Assembly: GCF_947507565.1 (NCBI RefSeq)
Contig: NC_089178.1
Span: forward strand, 62,001 to 126,000
DNA: 64,000 bases
Origin: Oscarella lobularis
Lineage: Eukaryota; Porifera; Homoscleromorpha; Homosclerophorida; Oscarellidae
Direction of reading: 5' to 3'
A model generated the notes under the pieces. The model saw only the letters and a program-made list of their open reading frames with translations. It did not search any database and was not told the DNA's origin. This document shows positions 48,201 through 61,337 of the stretch, piece by piece (positions within the stretch are counted from its first letter, which is position 1; each line of letters begins with the position of its first letter). Position numbers and translations under genes: made by a program.

Positions 48201-51200
48201 TTAGCCTAATTCCACACATAAAAAAGAATTCGCCAAAGAATTGCACCATTCTCACTTCTTAGCCCGTCTCCGCGCTTTTCTCTTCAGCCGATTCATCGCA
48301 GTAACGTGCGACTTATACTGCCGCTGCACCTCCGCCAAGAAGACTCTCATCTGAACTTCCATAGCACTCATTCCCTGATGCCCCCCGTTGCTTCCTCGTC
48401 CTTCACTTCCGGACGTCACGACAGTCGCCCAGGCCGGTCTGTGAGCACTTTTGTAGCTCCTATATCGACCTTGCGCAATTGCTCTTTCTACCGCTGACGC
48501 GGCAGCTCTTGGTTCAATTTCCGCGTTATCCTCCTCGCATTTCTTCATTAGCGAATGATAATTGAATCCGGTTCGCAGACATTCGACGCTCTGACGTTTT
48601 AGCTTGTGGAACGGGTCGGATAGAAATATTTCGTATTCTTGCTGACTGCCGCAACTCTCAGCGTCAAGATAATGATGTTTTCTGTTCTCATCATCATCGT
48701 CATCATCGTCTGAATAGCAGAGCACGTCCCAGTGAGGCGAACGCGACGGCGGTCCAGAAGGCGAGAGCGCAGCTGCCGTTTCCGAATCAGAATCGATCGT
48801 TTCCGCGTCCGAGCGTTTGCTTTTTCCAGCTGCTTCAGTCGAAACTCTCTTGGACGCGACTCTCGCTTGGGACGCATTGAGTAGGAACACCGGTCTCGTT
48901 TCGTCGCGTTGGACAAAGGGAAGTGCGGGCGCGGGCGGTGACGTCAAATATTGCGATCTAGGAATTTGGTGAATGAAATTGGGACGAGGAGGTGGCTCCG
49001 TCTTGAGTCTTTGCACTAATTCTGGCGCCTCTTTCAGTAGTTCCCGCTCCAATGTCCGCTTCTCTTCCTGCAACATCAGAAGGGAAGTGTTAAAGGTTTT
49101 GCTCTTTTCGCTGTCCTTGGAAATCTTCTTCTCCGCTGATTCCTCTATCCGCTCTTCTCTGTCTTCGTCCTTTCGAATTTTCTGCTTTTCTTCAGCGGCG
49201 AGAGAAGAGGGTGTCACGTCTGGCTTCAATTCTTTGGGAGGTGAAGAGAGCTCGTCGTTTCCATTGTAAAGCCGCGGTTGGTACATATGACTTTGTCTCT
49301 GATGCTGCTCGAACCATTCACTCATACCGGGCACAGGTGGCAACATAGGAGGATATCCATTGAGGTGGTAAAAAGAACGCGAGTACTGAAACCCGGGATG
49401 ATGCGAAGGCAACGTCCAACCGGCGCCAGAAAAGAGAGGAGGAGGGAGGAGAGGATGGGACGGTTGTGGAGGAAGAGGAGGCGTGAGATCTCTAGCTAGG
49501 GGAGGCGGAGGCGTCGGTTTCTTACGTAAGGAATCAGAACATCTCAACTTTTCCGGCGATTTTCTGTGAACGTGTAGATTTTCAAAGTCTGACGTCAGCT
49601 GCGATGCAACGGGATCGGACGTTTTCTTGAGCCCGCCGCCGCCGCCGCCGCTGCCATAGCTCACCACCGGATCTTTTTTCTGTTTGATAGGCGACGACGC
49701 CACGGCAGTCGTCATAGAAATAGACGACAAACTTCCGGAACTCGGTTCAGTGAGCCGATAGCCGACGTCTCGTTTTACCCTCTTCTCCTCTTTCGGTTTT
49801 TCTTTTTCGTCCACCGTCGGAACGAGCGGACTCGGTTTCGCCATCGCGGACGACGGCGGCTTCATCCGACTACTCGGACTTCCCGCCACCGCCGCCAATC
49901 CGCTCACAATGCTTCCGGAACTTTGTCCCACCTGCGACGGTCCGGGTAGCGGCGGCGGAGGCATTACGGGAGTCACGGGACTGGCGAGAGCTTTTAGATT
50001 CTCGTCCTGATCGAATTGACGCGCGCGCTCTTGGATTTCCTCCGGAGTCTGTTGCTCCAACATTTCTGCACCAGGCAACGTTCGAATGTCCTCGCTCACA
50101 AACAGGGACGTGGGACGTCGCGGAGGCGGAGGCTGAGACTGAGACGGCGACTGCTGAGGCGAAGAATCCACTTCAAATGCCGGTTTTCTCATGCGAGGTG
50201 GCGACTCCGTAAAAACCAACGGGCGAAGCTCGTCGTGAAGAATCGTCAATGACGTCACTAAAGGAGGGGGTTGTCCGGTTCCCTTACTCTTTTTAGTGTC
50301 TTTTTCGTTTCCTTTTCCTTTTCCCAACGACGGTCCTTCGACGGCACAAACGGTCGCCGTGACAACGCCCAACGGACTGTGCTCCAATCCGCCGCTGCTT
50401 CCGCCGTTTTTCTCCTTATCCAACTTCCTCGATTTTTTCAATTTCAGCGTGGAAGATTTGCCAGCATCCGAATCCAATTTAAGTTTTCCCGGTTGCTTTC
50501 CCGTTGCCGGCGATTTGGCATTATGAAGTTTGAAATGGTTGAGTCCGGGTGGAAGTGCCGCTTTGCCAGAAGCTTCAGTCATTTCGCCGCCCTTGAGAGT
50601 GCCAGTGCCATCTAATTGATTACTATGATGTTCAACACTTCTTTTGTTGACTCTATCCTTGTCTTCTCCCTGTCTTAACGGCTGTTTCGGAATCTCGCCG
50701 GCGCTGGTAACGAAAGGGCTAGGATTGAAGTGAGTATGTTGTGGCAGCGGAGGCGGGTACATTCCAGTGAGATCGATTCCTGAAGGATGGGGCGGAGGCG
50801 GGAGCGATAGGCCAAAGCCAGGCAGTGGCGGCGGCGGAGGAGGCGGTATGTGATGATGGTGGTAATAGGGATGCGCCCCCGGATGCATGGTGGGAAAAAG
50901 TCGAAACGCAGGATTCGAAGTATAAGCGGACTCCTTACCATCGGTGGTATCGAGTTTTTTCGTCGACTTGTCGACTTTCGGTTTCGACGAGGACGAGGAC
51001 GCCGCCGCCGCCGCCGCCACCGCCGCCGCCGCGATCGTCGAAGCAGCGGGGGTCGCCTTCGATTTTCGAGGCGCCCCTCCATTCGTGGGCGGATTCTTCG
51101 ATTCTTTCGCACTATCGGTCTTTTTTCGTTTCGCGTCGGGATCGCTCGATCGTCGTCCCGTTCGATGAGATTTGTTGCGATTGTGCGCGTGATCGAGAAT

Positions 51201-53113
51201 CTCGTCGATCTGATGAAGTCCTCCCTGTTCGCGCGCCGCCTTTTCGACGGAGAGACGCCACTCTTCGACGTTGCGCATTTTATCGCTCTCGGTCGGCTCC
51301 TTGTTCTTGAGATTGTGCTGGGCGAGCGTCATGGGCTTGAGCGATTCCTCCTTGTGAGAGTGAGACAGCGATTCGTCGACGACCCCGCCCCCCGCGACGT
51401 TGTGACGCGCAGGCGCCGTTGTTGCTGTCGCTGCCGCCGCCACGGGGAGCGGCGCGGGCGACTGCTGCGAGGCTTGGCGACTCTCGTTCACTCCCACACG
51501 TTCGTATCCGTGAGGAGAAAAAGCCGGATTGGGAGCGAGTGTCTGCATCTCGGCGGCGTTCGTCGTCGATCCAGGATGTAGGGGAGCTCGAAATCCGATG
51601 TAGGGAACGGGACCGCGAAGGCCATACAAAGCTGCTGGGTGTAACGGTGGATTAGCGGCACCGCGAATGCCTAGCAATGCAAACGAACGTCACATTTGTA
51701 CGGTTTCGAGCGAGAGAGACTTCTTTCGAGCTTAGCGCGAGAAAGGGAGACGCGCGTAATTGATTTCGCGCGAAAGAAAGCGGCTAGTCAGGTGCACTTA
51801 CTGTCAGCCGTCCACGATTCCGCGGCGTTCATCAGACGCGTCAAGGTGGCGGGGTGATGCATAAAAGGCGTTCCTGCGGAACCAAGAAAAAGATAATAAT
51901 GAAAGGAGAAGAGGTCACCGCGTCGAGAGCGTGGACCGTCCGTAGGCCATCGTTTGCAAAACCGTCGTCAATCACGTAACCCCACCCCCAAACCGGATTC
52001 TCTGCCCGTAGGTGCAGTCTGTCAATCGGACTCGCCAGTTCCATTACGTAGTGCCCACGCCCAATCGACCATATATGGTAAACGGTTGGCGCCGTGCAGG
52101 GGAACGCGATTACGAATCGCGCGTACGGGGAGGCGTGACCCGGCGTGTACACCATCCTTCTCGCGGAAGAAATAGCATGCCAGAGGATCGTCCGTTTCCC
52201 AGGGCTCCTAAACGAATTAGGACCCGGGCAAAAGGGGCGAACGAGAACACGCGAATGGGCCCCTCATCCAAACCGCAAACGCAATGATCCCTCGTACACG
52301 GTCGCATTCGAAACAAAACACTTTTAGGCCCTCTAGAACACGCACTCGGGGCCTACAGAATCGCATGACTCATAGACTAACGAACGCACACCCATGGCCT
52401 CTCCTCCACCACTCGGAGGCATCACGCGACCCTCCCCGAGTGCATGAATGCGAACGGTCGGGGCGGTGATACCAAACAAGTCGATGAATGCATGATGTGA
52501 TGTGCGCGTCTTCTCCGATGTCTCTCGCAACCGTCCCGTTCGATCTCCTAAAAGCGCGCGCGCCCGCCGAAAAAAACGCTCTACGCACTTGTTTTCCGAA
52601 ACGAGTCGCGACGGCTCGAGAAGACACGTCGAGGGCGTCATGCGTTCCTTACACTTTCCTGTTGCTCGCGGCCAATTTTTTCGCATGCGCCACCGTATCC
52701 CGCCCGGGGGCCCGATCGCTGTTTTCGCGACTAAAGAAAATCTCCCGCGACAGCGGAACGAATTTCGATCGATCGACCGATCGCGTCAGGGTAACCCTTC
52801 CCCCAATGTTCGGCTTCGGAGAAGAGAAAAGCCACGCGAGATACGTTTCCTCACAAAAGGAACGTTCGCTTCGTTCCCCCCATCGGAATTGTCGTCACAG
52901 TCCAAACAAAAGCATCGCGGCGGCGGGGTCAATGTCCCGCCGCCGCTGTCCGTCAACGCGAATCCATTTTCGTTCTCGCGCGCGAGGCTCCCTCCCTCCC
53001 TCCCCCTAGCGAGAGCACTCACCCTGCAGGTGCGGATAGGTGACCGCATCGAACGTTCCGTCGAATTTCGCCGCCGGACTGCCTTTGAGCGCGTGAAGAC
53101 TGAAGTCGGACAT
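45297..53113 (-). CDS. BAHCC1/TNRC18-like BAH-domain chromatin protein
   Basis: Exon 1 (ATG 53113, MSDFSLHALKGSPAAKFDGT) is separated by a 1.1-kb intron from exon 2 (near 51868, MHHPATLTRLMNAAESW). A 3.4-kb exon (51670-48252) follows, full of low-complexity Pro, Ser and His stretches. It holds EKAAREQGGLHQIDEILDHA, which is a BAHCC1/TNRC18 block, PPPPPPLPG and TSSPSRMKPPS. Downstream exons carry AT-hook-like runs (KKRGRPRKRKPLP, KKKGRRRRQRQS), a Tudor-like stretch (GTRVCGHWSANQRSYF) and the C-terminal BAH domain (GDCALFKAPSRPSIGVI, MLARVQWYYWPQQ, DDIEVSMIVRLCKVLS, DAVFYELGVHNPNPK). In vertebrates this BAH domain reads H3K27me3 and helps silence genes. Several BAHCC1-family features agree, and the gene ends right after the BAH domain as expected. 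Splice sites of the small middle exons were not all resolved. Confidence 0.8.
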
Positions 53114-53616
53114 TCTCTCTACGCGACCGCCGCGTTGCCGTTGCGTGGCTCTCTTTCCTGACGAGACGACGACTCGGGCGCGGGTGCGACGACGAGTAAT
53201 AATATGTCTGTGTCAATGAGCTGCGCGAGAGTGAGTAAGGTCCGCTGGCCACGCATGCACAGCGATTGTCATCTGAAGTGCGGGAGGGGAGATTGATCTG
53301 GGCGGAAACGCGGTTAGCTACGAGGGTTTACACAAAGTAGCGTGGTGTCACGTGCCAGATTCCACGGGCGCTTCCCTCACCCCAAGACAAACACGCCGAG
53401 CTCTCTCCCCTGTTCATCAGATCCGATGTTAGGTTAGAGAGGCGGATCTCGCGGTGGAGACTCAATTCAGCGAATTTGCGTTTAGGTACGAGCCGGTGCT
53501 CCAATTCGATTATGCGCCCTCGGTGAGAAGAGTATCTTCATTCGGTCATTTCCGGTTGGAGCGGCGCGAACACCGGGAAAACGGAGCGCGCGTTACCGAT
53601 AAAAACCAGGGCTATC
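53114..53616. promoter_or_regulatory. BAHCC1-like upstream region / EDEM1 3' flank
   Basis: It should hold the BAHCC1-like promoter and the EDEM1 3' UTR. No coding sequence is seen. Confidence 0.4.
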
Positions 53617-54613
53617 CTAATTCAACCCAACCAATTGTTCTATATTATACAAAAGTTTCCGATCGAGTGGAAGCGAGTACCTCCACGTTTCCGGCAAGCT
53701 GACGCACGCCGAACCGTTGTACGACCGAATATTTACGTCGTCGTCGTCGTCGAAACGCGACGACAGAGGCGGCGTCAACGGCGACGTTTCCCACGCCTTT
53801 TCCCGCCAATGCTTACCGATGCGGATAGGATGGCCTTCGGTCGTGAAAACGTACTCGCTTTCGTAACGATTTAGATAATTGTCTTCGTCGAATAGCTGGG
53901 GTACACGAGACAGAGAGAGAGAGAGAGAGAGGGAGTTTACAAAAAGCCCGCCGCCACCCACGTCTAAAATAAACGCTTCTCACCAAAAATAAATACTTGC
54001 ACGTTTCGCTAAGAAAAAAGCTCTCCATTCGATCCTCCTGCGTCTTGTCAATCACATTATGCAGCGTGGCGTATCCGCATCTAACGAAAAAAAGCCTTTC
54101 AAGAGAACCGTTTTCGATTTTGCCCTGGGGGGATGGATTACTTGGCACGACAGTGCTTCTCTAAACTCTCCAGTATCTCGCTTCCGACGTGCAAATAGAA
54201 GGGATTTCGCGTCGCCTAACATCAAATGAGAGGAATGAATAAGAAAAACGCACCACGCCCACGCGGATAATTATATATCTATTCATAGTACAGCCTCACT
54301 CTGTATAAGAGATACGTCGATTCGACGAGCTCTGGTCGCAGGGGATAGAAGGCGACTTCGGGTGACTTGTTTTTCCAGTTGAATCGTTCCGGAAGAGCGC
54401 CGAATCGACGCCATATGGCGTAATAGAGGGCATGATTACACACGGCCTCCATAACATCCCCTTTCAATACCTACGCATAAATTGCTTGACGACGTCACCG
54501 TGCACGGAATAGAAACCTGAAGGCCAGAAAAGAACGCGGATAAGGAATCGACCCAAAAATTCATGACGTCGCCCGTCTCCATGTTAACATTGGCGTAAAT
54601 CGGTATGTGGTCA

Positions 54614-54655
<42 letters not shown>

Positions 54656-56086
54656 TTGTTATCAGTGGCACGCTGCCGAAATCTAATGCGACAATCCTGC
54701 CTAGAAGAAGAAAGAAAAACGAATAAGAAAAAAGGAAGGTCCAAGTCAAAATATCGAAGAGAACCACCCACGGACCCTCGGGCCTGTACCCTTTTCTGGC
54801 ATAACGCATGAGACTCTTATACATGGCATTGAAGCGCTTCAAGTCCTCATTGTGACCAAACAGGATGTATGACTGTAGGAGCAGCGAGAAGCCAGTCGTC
54901 GTTGACCCGCTTACGCGAATATCGACCCCGCCTATACCTTATACAAATATTCGTAGAGGGAATCAAGACCCGCGCCTATGCCGCTCATTTTCCCAATCCA
55001 CTCCCCCGTGTGGATGTTGATTGTGTTGCCTAAGAGCCCCGTGTGCGGATGCCGCTTTTCCCACAGAACGTCCACAGCTCGTCTTGCATAGGACTCGTAT
55101 ACCGGGTCGCCCGTCAATCGACTCAAAAGAGTGAACTCGACGAGAAGAGATCCGGCTCCCGCCGTGCACGTTTCATTAGAAGATACAGACGGAATGTCTC
55201 CTCGAAGATTGACCTATTTTCGGACGCATGCACACACACACAAACTCGATACACGTAGGCGTGTTACCCTGGGGTGAGGAAGTCCTGTCGTTGAATTTTC
55301 AAAAGCCGAGAGCAATCGAGACGCCAAATTATTGGCCATGGACAAAAGCTCGTCGCTGTAGCCCTCCGGCGTCAAATTACCAAACGGCTGTCGGGGATCG
55401 CGTATAAGCAGATGGGCCGACAACAAAGACCCCAATACCCTGAGAGAGAAGAAATTGCAGTCGCAATGAGCGGCTCGGCGCAATTTCTTTCTTCGATCAC
55501 CTGATGGTGGCCTCGAAGACCTGCACTGTGCTTCCAACGTGAAAATCCACAAAGTCTAGAACGAGTCGCACGGCTCGTTTAAATTCGCTGCTATTACCCA
55601 ATACCTAAATAATAAATAATAATAATTAATGCCCACCACGTGCGCGCTTTTTCCATTTACCGCGAGAGTTCCCAACGAATCGATCAGAGTGAGCGAGTAA
55701 CCTCCTAGGACGTCGTTTATATTAATGTTCGACCTTAGAAAATGAGAGGTACAGTACACAATGCGGGGAATTCGTCGACGTACAAACACCACGTAGGCTT
55801 ACTGATCGATATCCGGACCTCGGCCTACGCAGTGAATCGGATCGAGTTCGTCTTTGGGAAAGGCGAATTGCATGTAGTTCTCGTATCCCACGTAGAACAT
55901 TCGTCGTGCCGCTTCTCGCATTTCGAGACGACGACTCTCCGGGAATGCCTTGTAGTCGACGACGTTCGAAAAACCGCGAGAGGGAAGGTCGCTTTCGTTC
56001 TGTGTGAGAAAAAGGAAGACGAGCTTGCTTGCTATCGCCCACATGGTCACGGCAATCAGAGCGAAACCGTCGTCATCCCAAGGCAT
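53617..56086 (-). CDS. EDEM1: EDEM1, ER degradation-enhancing alpha-mannosidase-like protein
   Basis: The start at 56086 gives [21 protein letters not shown], a signal anchor; an in-frame ATG 17 codons upstream is possible. The glycosyl hydrolase family 47 barrel has [171 protein letters not shown] and FTTEGHPI before RYSLPL and LVGLN. These are the EDEM1 hallmarks. The protein trims mannose from misfolded glycoproteins in the ER for ERAD. A poly-Asp tract (about 15 residues) replaces the short acidic loop before IPIYANVN. About 11 short exons were read. Confidence 0.9.
54619..54656 (-). repeat. GAC trinucleotide repeat encoding poly-Asp in EDEM1
   Basis: Uninterrupted CGT/GTC triplets on the plus strand encode 12-15 Asp in the exon before [12 protein letters not shown]. 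Copy number is likely variable. Confidence 0.85.
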
Positions 56087-56222
56087 TCGGTTGACATAAC
56101 GCGCGCTAATTGCCGCTAAACTGTTACGCAAATGCAAAACAACCTACAAACTGAAACATAAAAACGAAAAAACAAGTCAGTGAGTCGGGCAGCCACATCT
56201 ACCGTCTTCTTCAACCGTTTTC

Positions 56223-57346
56223 TCAACAGAAACCATTGAGATTTCTCTCCTTCACCTCCTTGATCGTCCTCACAACTTCCATGGCGATGGGATGTGCTTT
56301 CAACACGGTAAGGTCCAAAATATTAGCCTCTCCATCATATCCAAAGTGCTAGAAGAAAAACGCCGGACACAGCGCGTTCAATAAAAAGAGGCAAAGAGAA
56401 AGAGAGACTATGAGACACTTACAGAGCAAGCTTTGTGAAGCACACCCAAGACGTTATGAGCGGCATCTGCATTTGGTCCTTTGTAGTCGGCGTAGGCATT
56501 GGCCACTCTTTCACACTGATCATGGAGGAACACTTCCACTGGTTTTCCAAATTTCGTCATCGTGAAGCTGTTGAATTTCGCCAAAGCGAGGCGAGAACCT
56601 CTAGCGTTTATTTCCACTGCGGAGTCGTGAATTTTCTGCTGCACCTTATCCACCTCTAAACGCGAAAAGAGATTCGAATTATTCAAAATAAATCATCAAA
56701 CAACCCGACTCGTTTACCGTCGCAAAGCTGTCTCGACTTGTCGTAATCCTCGTTCTCACCTGAAGCAAAACAAAAAGCTAGCAACCACTCCGTCAAAGGC
56801 TATAGACTTACGTTGAGTCACGCGTCGAAGTTTGTCTGCCATTCCTTGTCGAACACTTCGTCGGAAGACGCGTTGAGATTTACTTAGTCCGCCGAGTTCT
56901 TCCTCTTCCTCTTCTCGATCCAGTTCTCGAATGTCCTTCTCGACGTCTTCGTCCACTTGTTTCTTCTGCTCGGCGACCTCATCCAAAGCTGCTTGGCAAC
57001 GATCCAGCTTTGCCTTCTGGCTGCTGTATGCCTTCACTTCGGCACTCAGGGGTTCGTAGAGCGATTTGTCCAACTCGACGAACACTTGCGTAACGTGATC
57101 GAATACGGTCTTGAGAAGACTGCACTTTTCCTCGTCCGTTTCTTAAGAATAAGACAGCGCTATACTACTTTCTCCTCAAAATTGGTAAAAAAGCACTTAC
57201 TCGGTTCTTCGTCAATCGATTCCTCCTCGCCGTCGTTTTCGTCGCCACTGTCGATACCGTCAAACACGTGGTCGAACTCCCTTTCGACTTCCTTGAGATC
57301 TTTCATGACGGCGTCAGCAGCAGCGCGAGCCTCTTCGTCATTCTCT

Positions 57347-57377
<31 letters not shown>

Positions 57378-60300
57378 TGTCAATGACAGCGGGTGTCGGC
57401 AGATCGGTAACAATTTCGCTATCCTGATCGAAGTCGTCGTTGTCAAACACGTCCTTCGTCGGAGCCTCCGGCGCGAAGCGCCCCTCCAACTCGTCTTCGA
57501 GCTCGTCTCTCTTTTGACGATACGAACCGGGTCGGTAGGAATCGGCTAGAGCGTAGCCGGGGAAAGCGGCGGCGAGACTCGTCTCCACATCGCGACGTCG
57601 ACGACCGGTTATGCCTTTGTAGGCACGATCGGCAAGGTCTTTGCACATGTCCAAGACGCCGCGGAATCGAAGCGAGAAGCCGTAAGTTTGATACGAACGT
57701 CTGAGGAAGGACACCTCAATGCTGCCACCAAAACTTCCGCCCTTCACCGCCGCAATGCTCACTTCAAACGAAATCCTTCGAATCCTGATCAAAGAGCCCA
57801 GACCGTAGCGTAGGATGAAATTTGCCGCATCGGCGCCTATTTTTACAGCCGCTCGTACGCCTCTCAGAATGGCTTCGGCCGCATAGAAAGGTGCCTTGGC
57901 AACTTCCACAGCCTTTTCGGCGACTTTCAAGGCAGCGTAGGCCGCAGCACGTACTCCTCTGCAAAGAAGATTCTTGCCAGCGCAAACAGGATCGGTAATA
58001 CGCTTGCCGCAGCCGTTAGTCCTCGCACAGGACCAACAACAGCGGCCCCAACACCTCCTACAGCAACGGAAACTAATAGTGGGAATGCACACTACAAAAA
58101 AAACACACGGCACGATGATTAGACGTACTGCTTGGAATGCGATTACTTACCCGAGCCACATCTTGATTCGCTGCATAATCTGTTCACCTTCCCTTGCTTG
58201 TCCCTCAACGAACGCTGAGCACCGTCGAACTTTCCCCGGCAGGCAGCAACTTTACCTTCAGCTGCTCTAATTCTCGCCGTAGCTTCATCAGCGCCTTTTT
58301 TGATCATTTCTTGAACGTTTCTAACGAGCTTGCCCAACGCTTCGGCGTCCAGTTCACCGTGGACGCCAAACGAGGCGCGAGTAAGAGAACCGTAGCTGGC
58401 GTGGACTTTCAGAGTCATCTGGAAGCCGAAGAGCGGTTTTCGCACTTCAACTAGGTACTCTTTTTCGTTGATCTTCAGCGTGGCGCCCGTGTATACGAGA
58501 CCGAACAGTTCGACGTAACCGCTAGCGTCGATCGACACTTTAGGAGGGCTCAGACTGATGTCGGCCTTCAGATAAGGACCGCGCGATTTCTGACTCGGAT
58601 GCGCGTACATCTTGAACAAGCCACCGGCGAGATTGAGAGCGGTCATGGACGCATCGATTTTCAAGAATTTGCCTGGATTTACGTGGATGTCGGCATTCAG
58701 TCGGAATCCGAGAATGCTAATGCCGCCTTTAAGTTTCATTCCCGCCGGTATGACATGGCCGGGAATTCTTTTCTCAAAGACGGCGTACGACACTTCAAGT
58801 CCGTTGACGAAGCCCATCTCGCGAAGAGGCTTAGGTAGATTGCATCGAATTCCGAAAGCGTTCATCACCGAATAAATCGTCACTTTGTTTATCGAACCGT
58901 AGAAATAGTTCTTTTTCGGATCGGTCGTGTCGACGCCGACATACGTCGCTCCCTTCAGCTGTCTGCCGGGAATACCGATGTGAACTTCGCCGCCAACTTC
59001 GAACGCTGTCGGCGAGACGCCCGGAACGAATTTGATGGAAAAGAGAAGATTGCCGACGGTCAACCAAGGAATTCCGAACGCCTGTTTCCACAAGCCTTCC
59101 ATCGACATCGACGATTGCAATTCGCCGGTAGGCATTGCAGAGAACGAGCCCTTGAAGAGAAGACGCGGACTGTGAACGAGCAGTTCGCACACGATGCCCA
59201 CGGACGGAGCCGACGTCGTCGAGATGGCAAGTTCGAGTCCCGCTGATTGAATGGTCATTGCGCTGCCCAGTTTGATGTTACTAAGACCGGCTGACACGGT
59301 GAATTCGTTCAAGCTGGCGATGCTCGCTTTCAATTGAAGACTCGAGCCGCCGAGAACGGGTTCGAGGAATTTGCAGATTGGATCGTTGCCACACGCGGGA
59401 AGTTTGAAGACGCCGGCTAATGTCAGACCCTTTTTCACTTCGCCCAACTGCGTCAGCGTCGGACCTTCGAACGTCGTACCCGGAAAATCGGCCGATGCGA
59501 TGATCACGCCCAATTTCATTCCCTCGTCGAACATTCTGACGCCGGCGATCGATTTTCCTGTCAGTTTTTTCAGAATGCCGGCGAAACCCGTGTTGGCGAA
59601 GTCGAATCCGACCGCCGCCGCCGGTTGGCCGTTCACTTTCTTCGATATGAAATAGCACTTCGGTCCGCCAAAGTCTGCTATCTGAGGCTGTCCGGATAGA
59701 TGCAATTCCTGCGTTTTTGCTACTTCGCCAATTGGAATTTGGACGGATGGGTCCACGATTTTGAATTCTCTAAGAAAACCGATGTTGATACCATTCGGAA
59801 AGAAGTTGGCGCCGGCTTTGGAGAGAATTTCGCCAACCTTGAGCTCTTTTCCGCTGCCCTTCAAAATGTAGCCCTTGTTGTCGTCTTGAGGAAAGATTCC
59901 CACTTCGAACGACGCCGATCCAATTGCCCATTGACCCTGGAAGTCGACCTTGAAACTCCTCGGCGATTTCAGCGTCACATTGATATTCATTGACGGATTG
60001 TTGATGGACAGGAAGTTGGGAAGAATGTCGAGCTTATCGCCCCAGTCTACAGTCAGTGTAAGTTGGAATTTCTTCACGTCGAAATTCACGCCGCTAACGT
60101 CGGCATTTTTGAGTTGTTCAATGATGCTGCGAGCGCTGCGTCGGCCGCGAAGCGAATTGATCAGCGGCAAATTGTTGAAGTCCAAGTTGAGAGCGCGCAT
60201 AATGTTGGGAAGAGTGAATATGCGGCTGTTGTCGATTCGCTCCATGGTGACTCCCATACTAGGATCGATACGGATGAGACACTTCGCTGGATCGACGTCG

Positions 60301-61337
60301 GCGAGGATCTTGACTTCGGAGACAATGGAAACGCCTTCTGGGAAGGGTTCAGTGTCTTTCAATATGCCATCCATGCACTCGGGCAAAAGGTTCGGCTCGA
60401 CGTCGCTCGTCGAAATGAGGAAACCCGTATTCGTCACGGTGACGCCTCCGAGTATCGGAACCGACGATATATCCAAACCGGATACCTTTTTGATCAGAGT
60501 CGAGAGTCGAACCGAGGGAAGCGTGACCGCCATTGTCAGAACGGTTTTCTTCCCCCCCGCATAACTATGGAAAAGCGCGTGAAGGCGGTATCCACCCCAG
60601 CCCGCGATGCTCGGCGAGCCAGTGAAGCAGAACGCCACGTCGTCCGTAGCAGAGTCGTACAATCCCGTCACATCGACGCCGGAGATGGAAACCTTATCGA
60701 AACCCGCTCGTTTGAGCGCCGCTTCGGCTGATCCGGCGGGAAGAAGTCGCTCGCCGAGCGCCGTAGCAATTGCCGAGACGTCGACTTTGCCGCCCGTCGG
60801 CGATCCCTTGATCAAGTACTTGCTCCCGTCTTTCTTCAACGACGTCGAGACGCTCACCGAACCGAGTTTCCAATCGCCGCTCACGAAGAGATTCTTTAGC
60901 GTCACGCGACTACGGCTGCTCTTCCCCACGATCACGTCCATCTGCACTTGAGCCAGACTCAAACGCTCGGGACAGATTTCGAGGCTCGGATAGGGGCGCG
61001 TTTTGACGGACAACTGCCACGGGTCGTTGAAGTTGAAGACCATTTCCGCGATGTCGATTCGCTCTTCGCCGTCGAGGAACTTGACGCCGGTGTCGGGGAG
61101 GAGATCGGTGAGCGACGACGAGCTCTCTTTGGCTACTTTGACCGTGAGTACGTTGTTGACGTGGGTGATTTGGAGTCCATACTCGTCCATCGTCTTGCAG
61201 AAGTTCATCCATTGTGGAACGAGAGCTCGGATCTTTGCGACGACGCCGCCTTCTTGGCAAAGAGACGCAGCGTCCAAGTCGACGGCAGATAGGCCGGCTA
61301 TGCAAACGGCGACGACGAGAAAGATTTGGGCCCTCAT
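56223..61337 (-). CDS. Large secreted modular protein, gene A of a tandem pair (unrecognised family)
   Basis: ATG 61337 starts a signal peptide (AQIFLVVAVCIAGLSAVD). Exon 1 (61337-58151) encodes about 1,062 residues of beta-rich, Gly/Ser/Lys/Val-rich sequence with an internally duplicated module (residues ~153-310 and ~466-615) and a furin-like RGRR at residues 397-400. Exon 2 (58091-57201) encodes a Cys-rich piece (CCRRCWGRCCWSCARTNGCG), an Ala-rich amphipathic stretch (AAYAALKVAEKAVEVAKAP), GGSFGGSIEVSFLRRSYQ, a furin-type GRRRRDVE, a second acidic linker and a poly-Asp run. The exons from 57141 down are coiled-coil-like (LDRCQAALDEVAEQKKQVD). A short one (NEDYDKSRQLCD) follows, then FNSFTMTKFGKPVEVFLHDQ and the last exon (HFGYDGEANILDL) with TGA at 56223. 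Exon phases match throughout. I find no known domain by eye. The whole looks like a secreted, proprotein-processed matrix or coat protein; that is inference. Confidence 0.75.
57346..57381 (-). repeat. GAC/GAT repeat encoding poly-Asp in gene A
   Basis: GTC triplets on the plus strand (GAC on the coding strand) encode about nine Asp between VIDND and EENDEEARA. The equivalent place in gene B has the same kind of tract. Confidence 0.8.

Noticed and set aside
48300-51655. Many open frames antisense to the BAHCC1-like long exon
   Set aside because: They are mirror frames of a low-complexity coding exon, rich in Arg, Ser and Phe; none matches a family.
52012-53161. Several plus- and minus-strand ORFs at 51.9-53.1 kb
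   Set aside because: They fall in the first intron and 5' exon of the BAHCC1-like gene and show no family resemblance.
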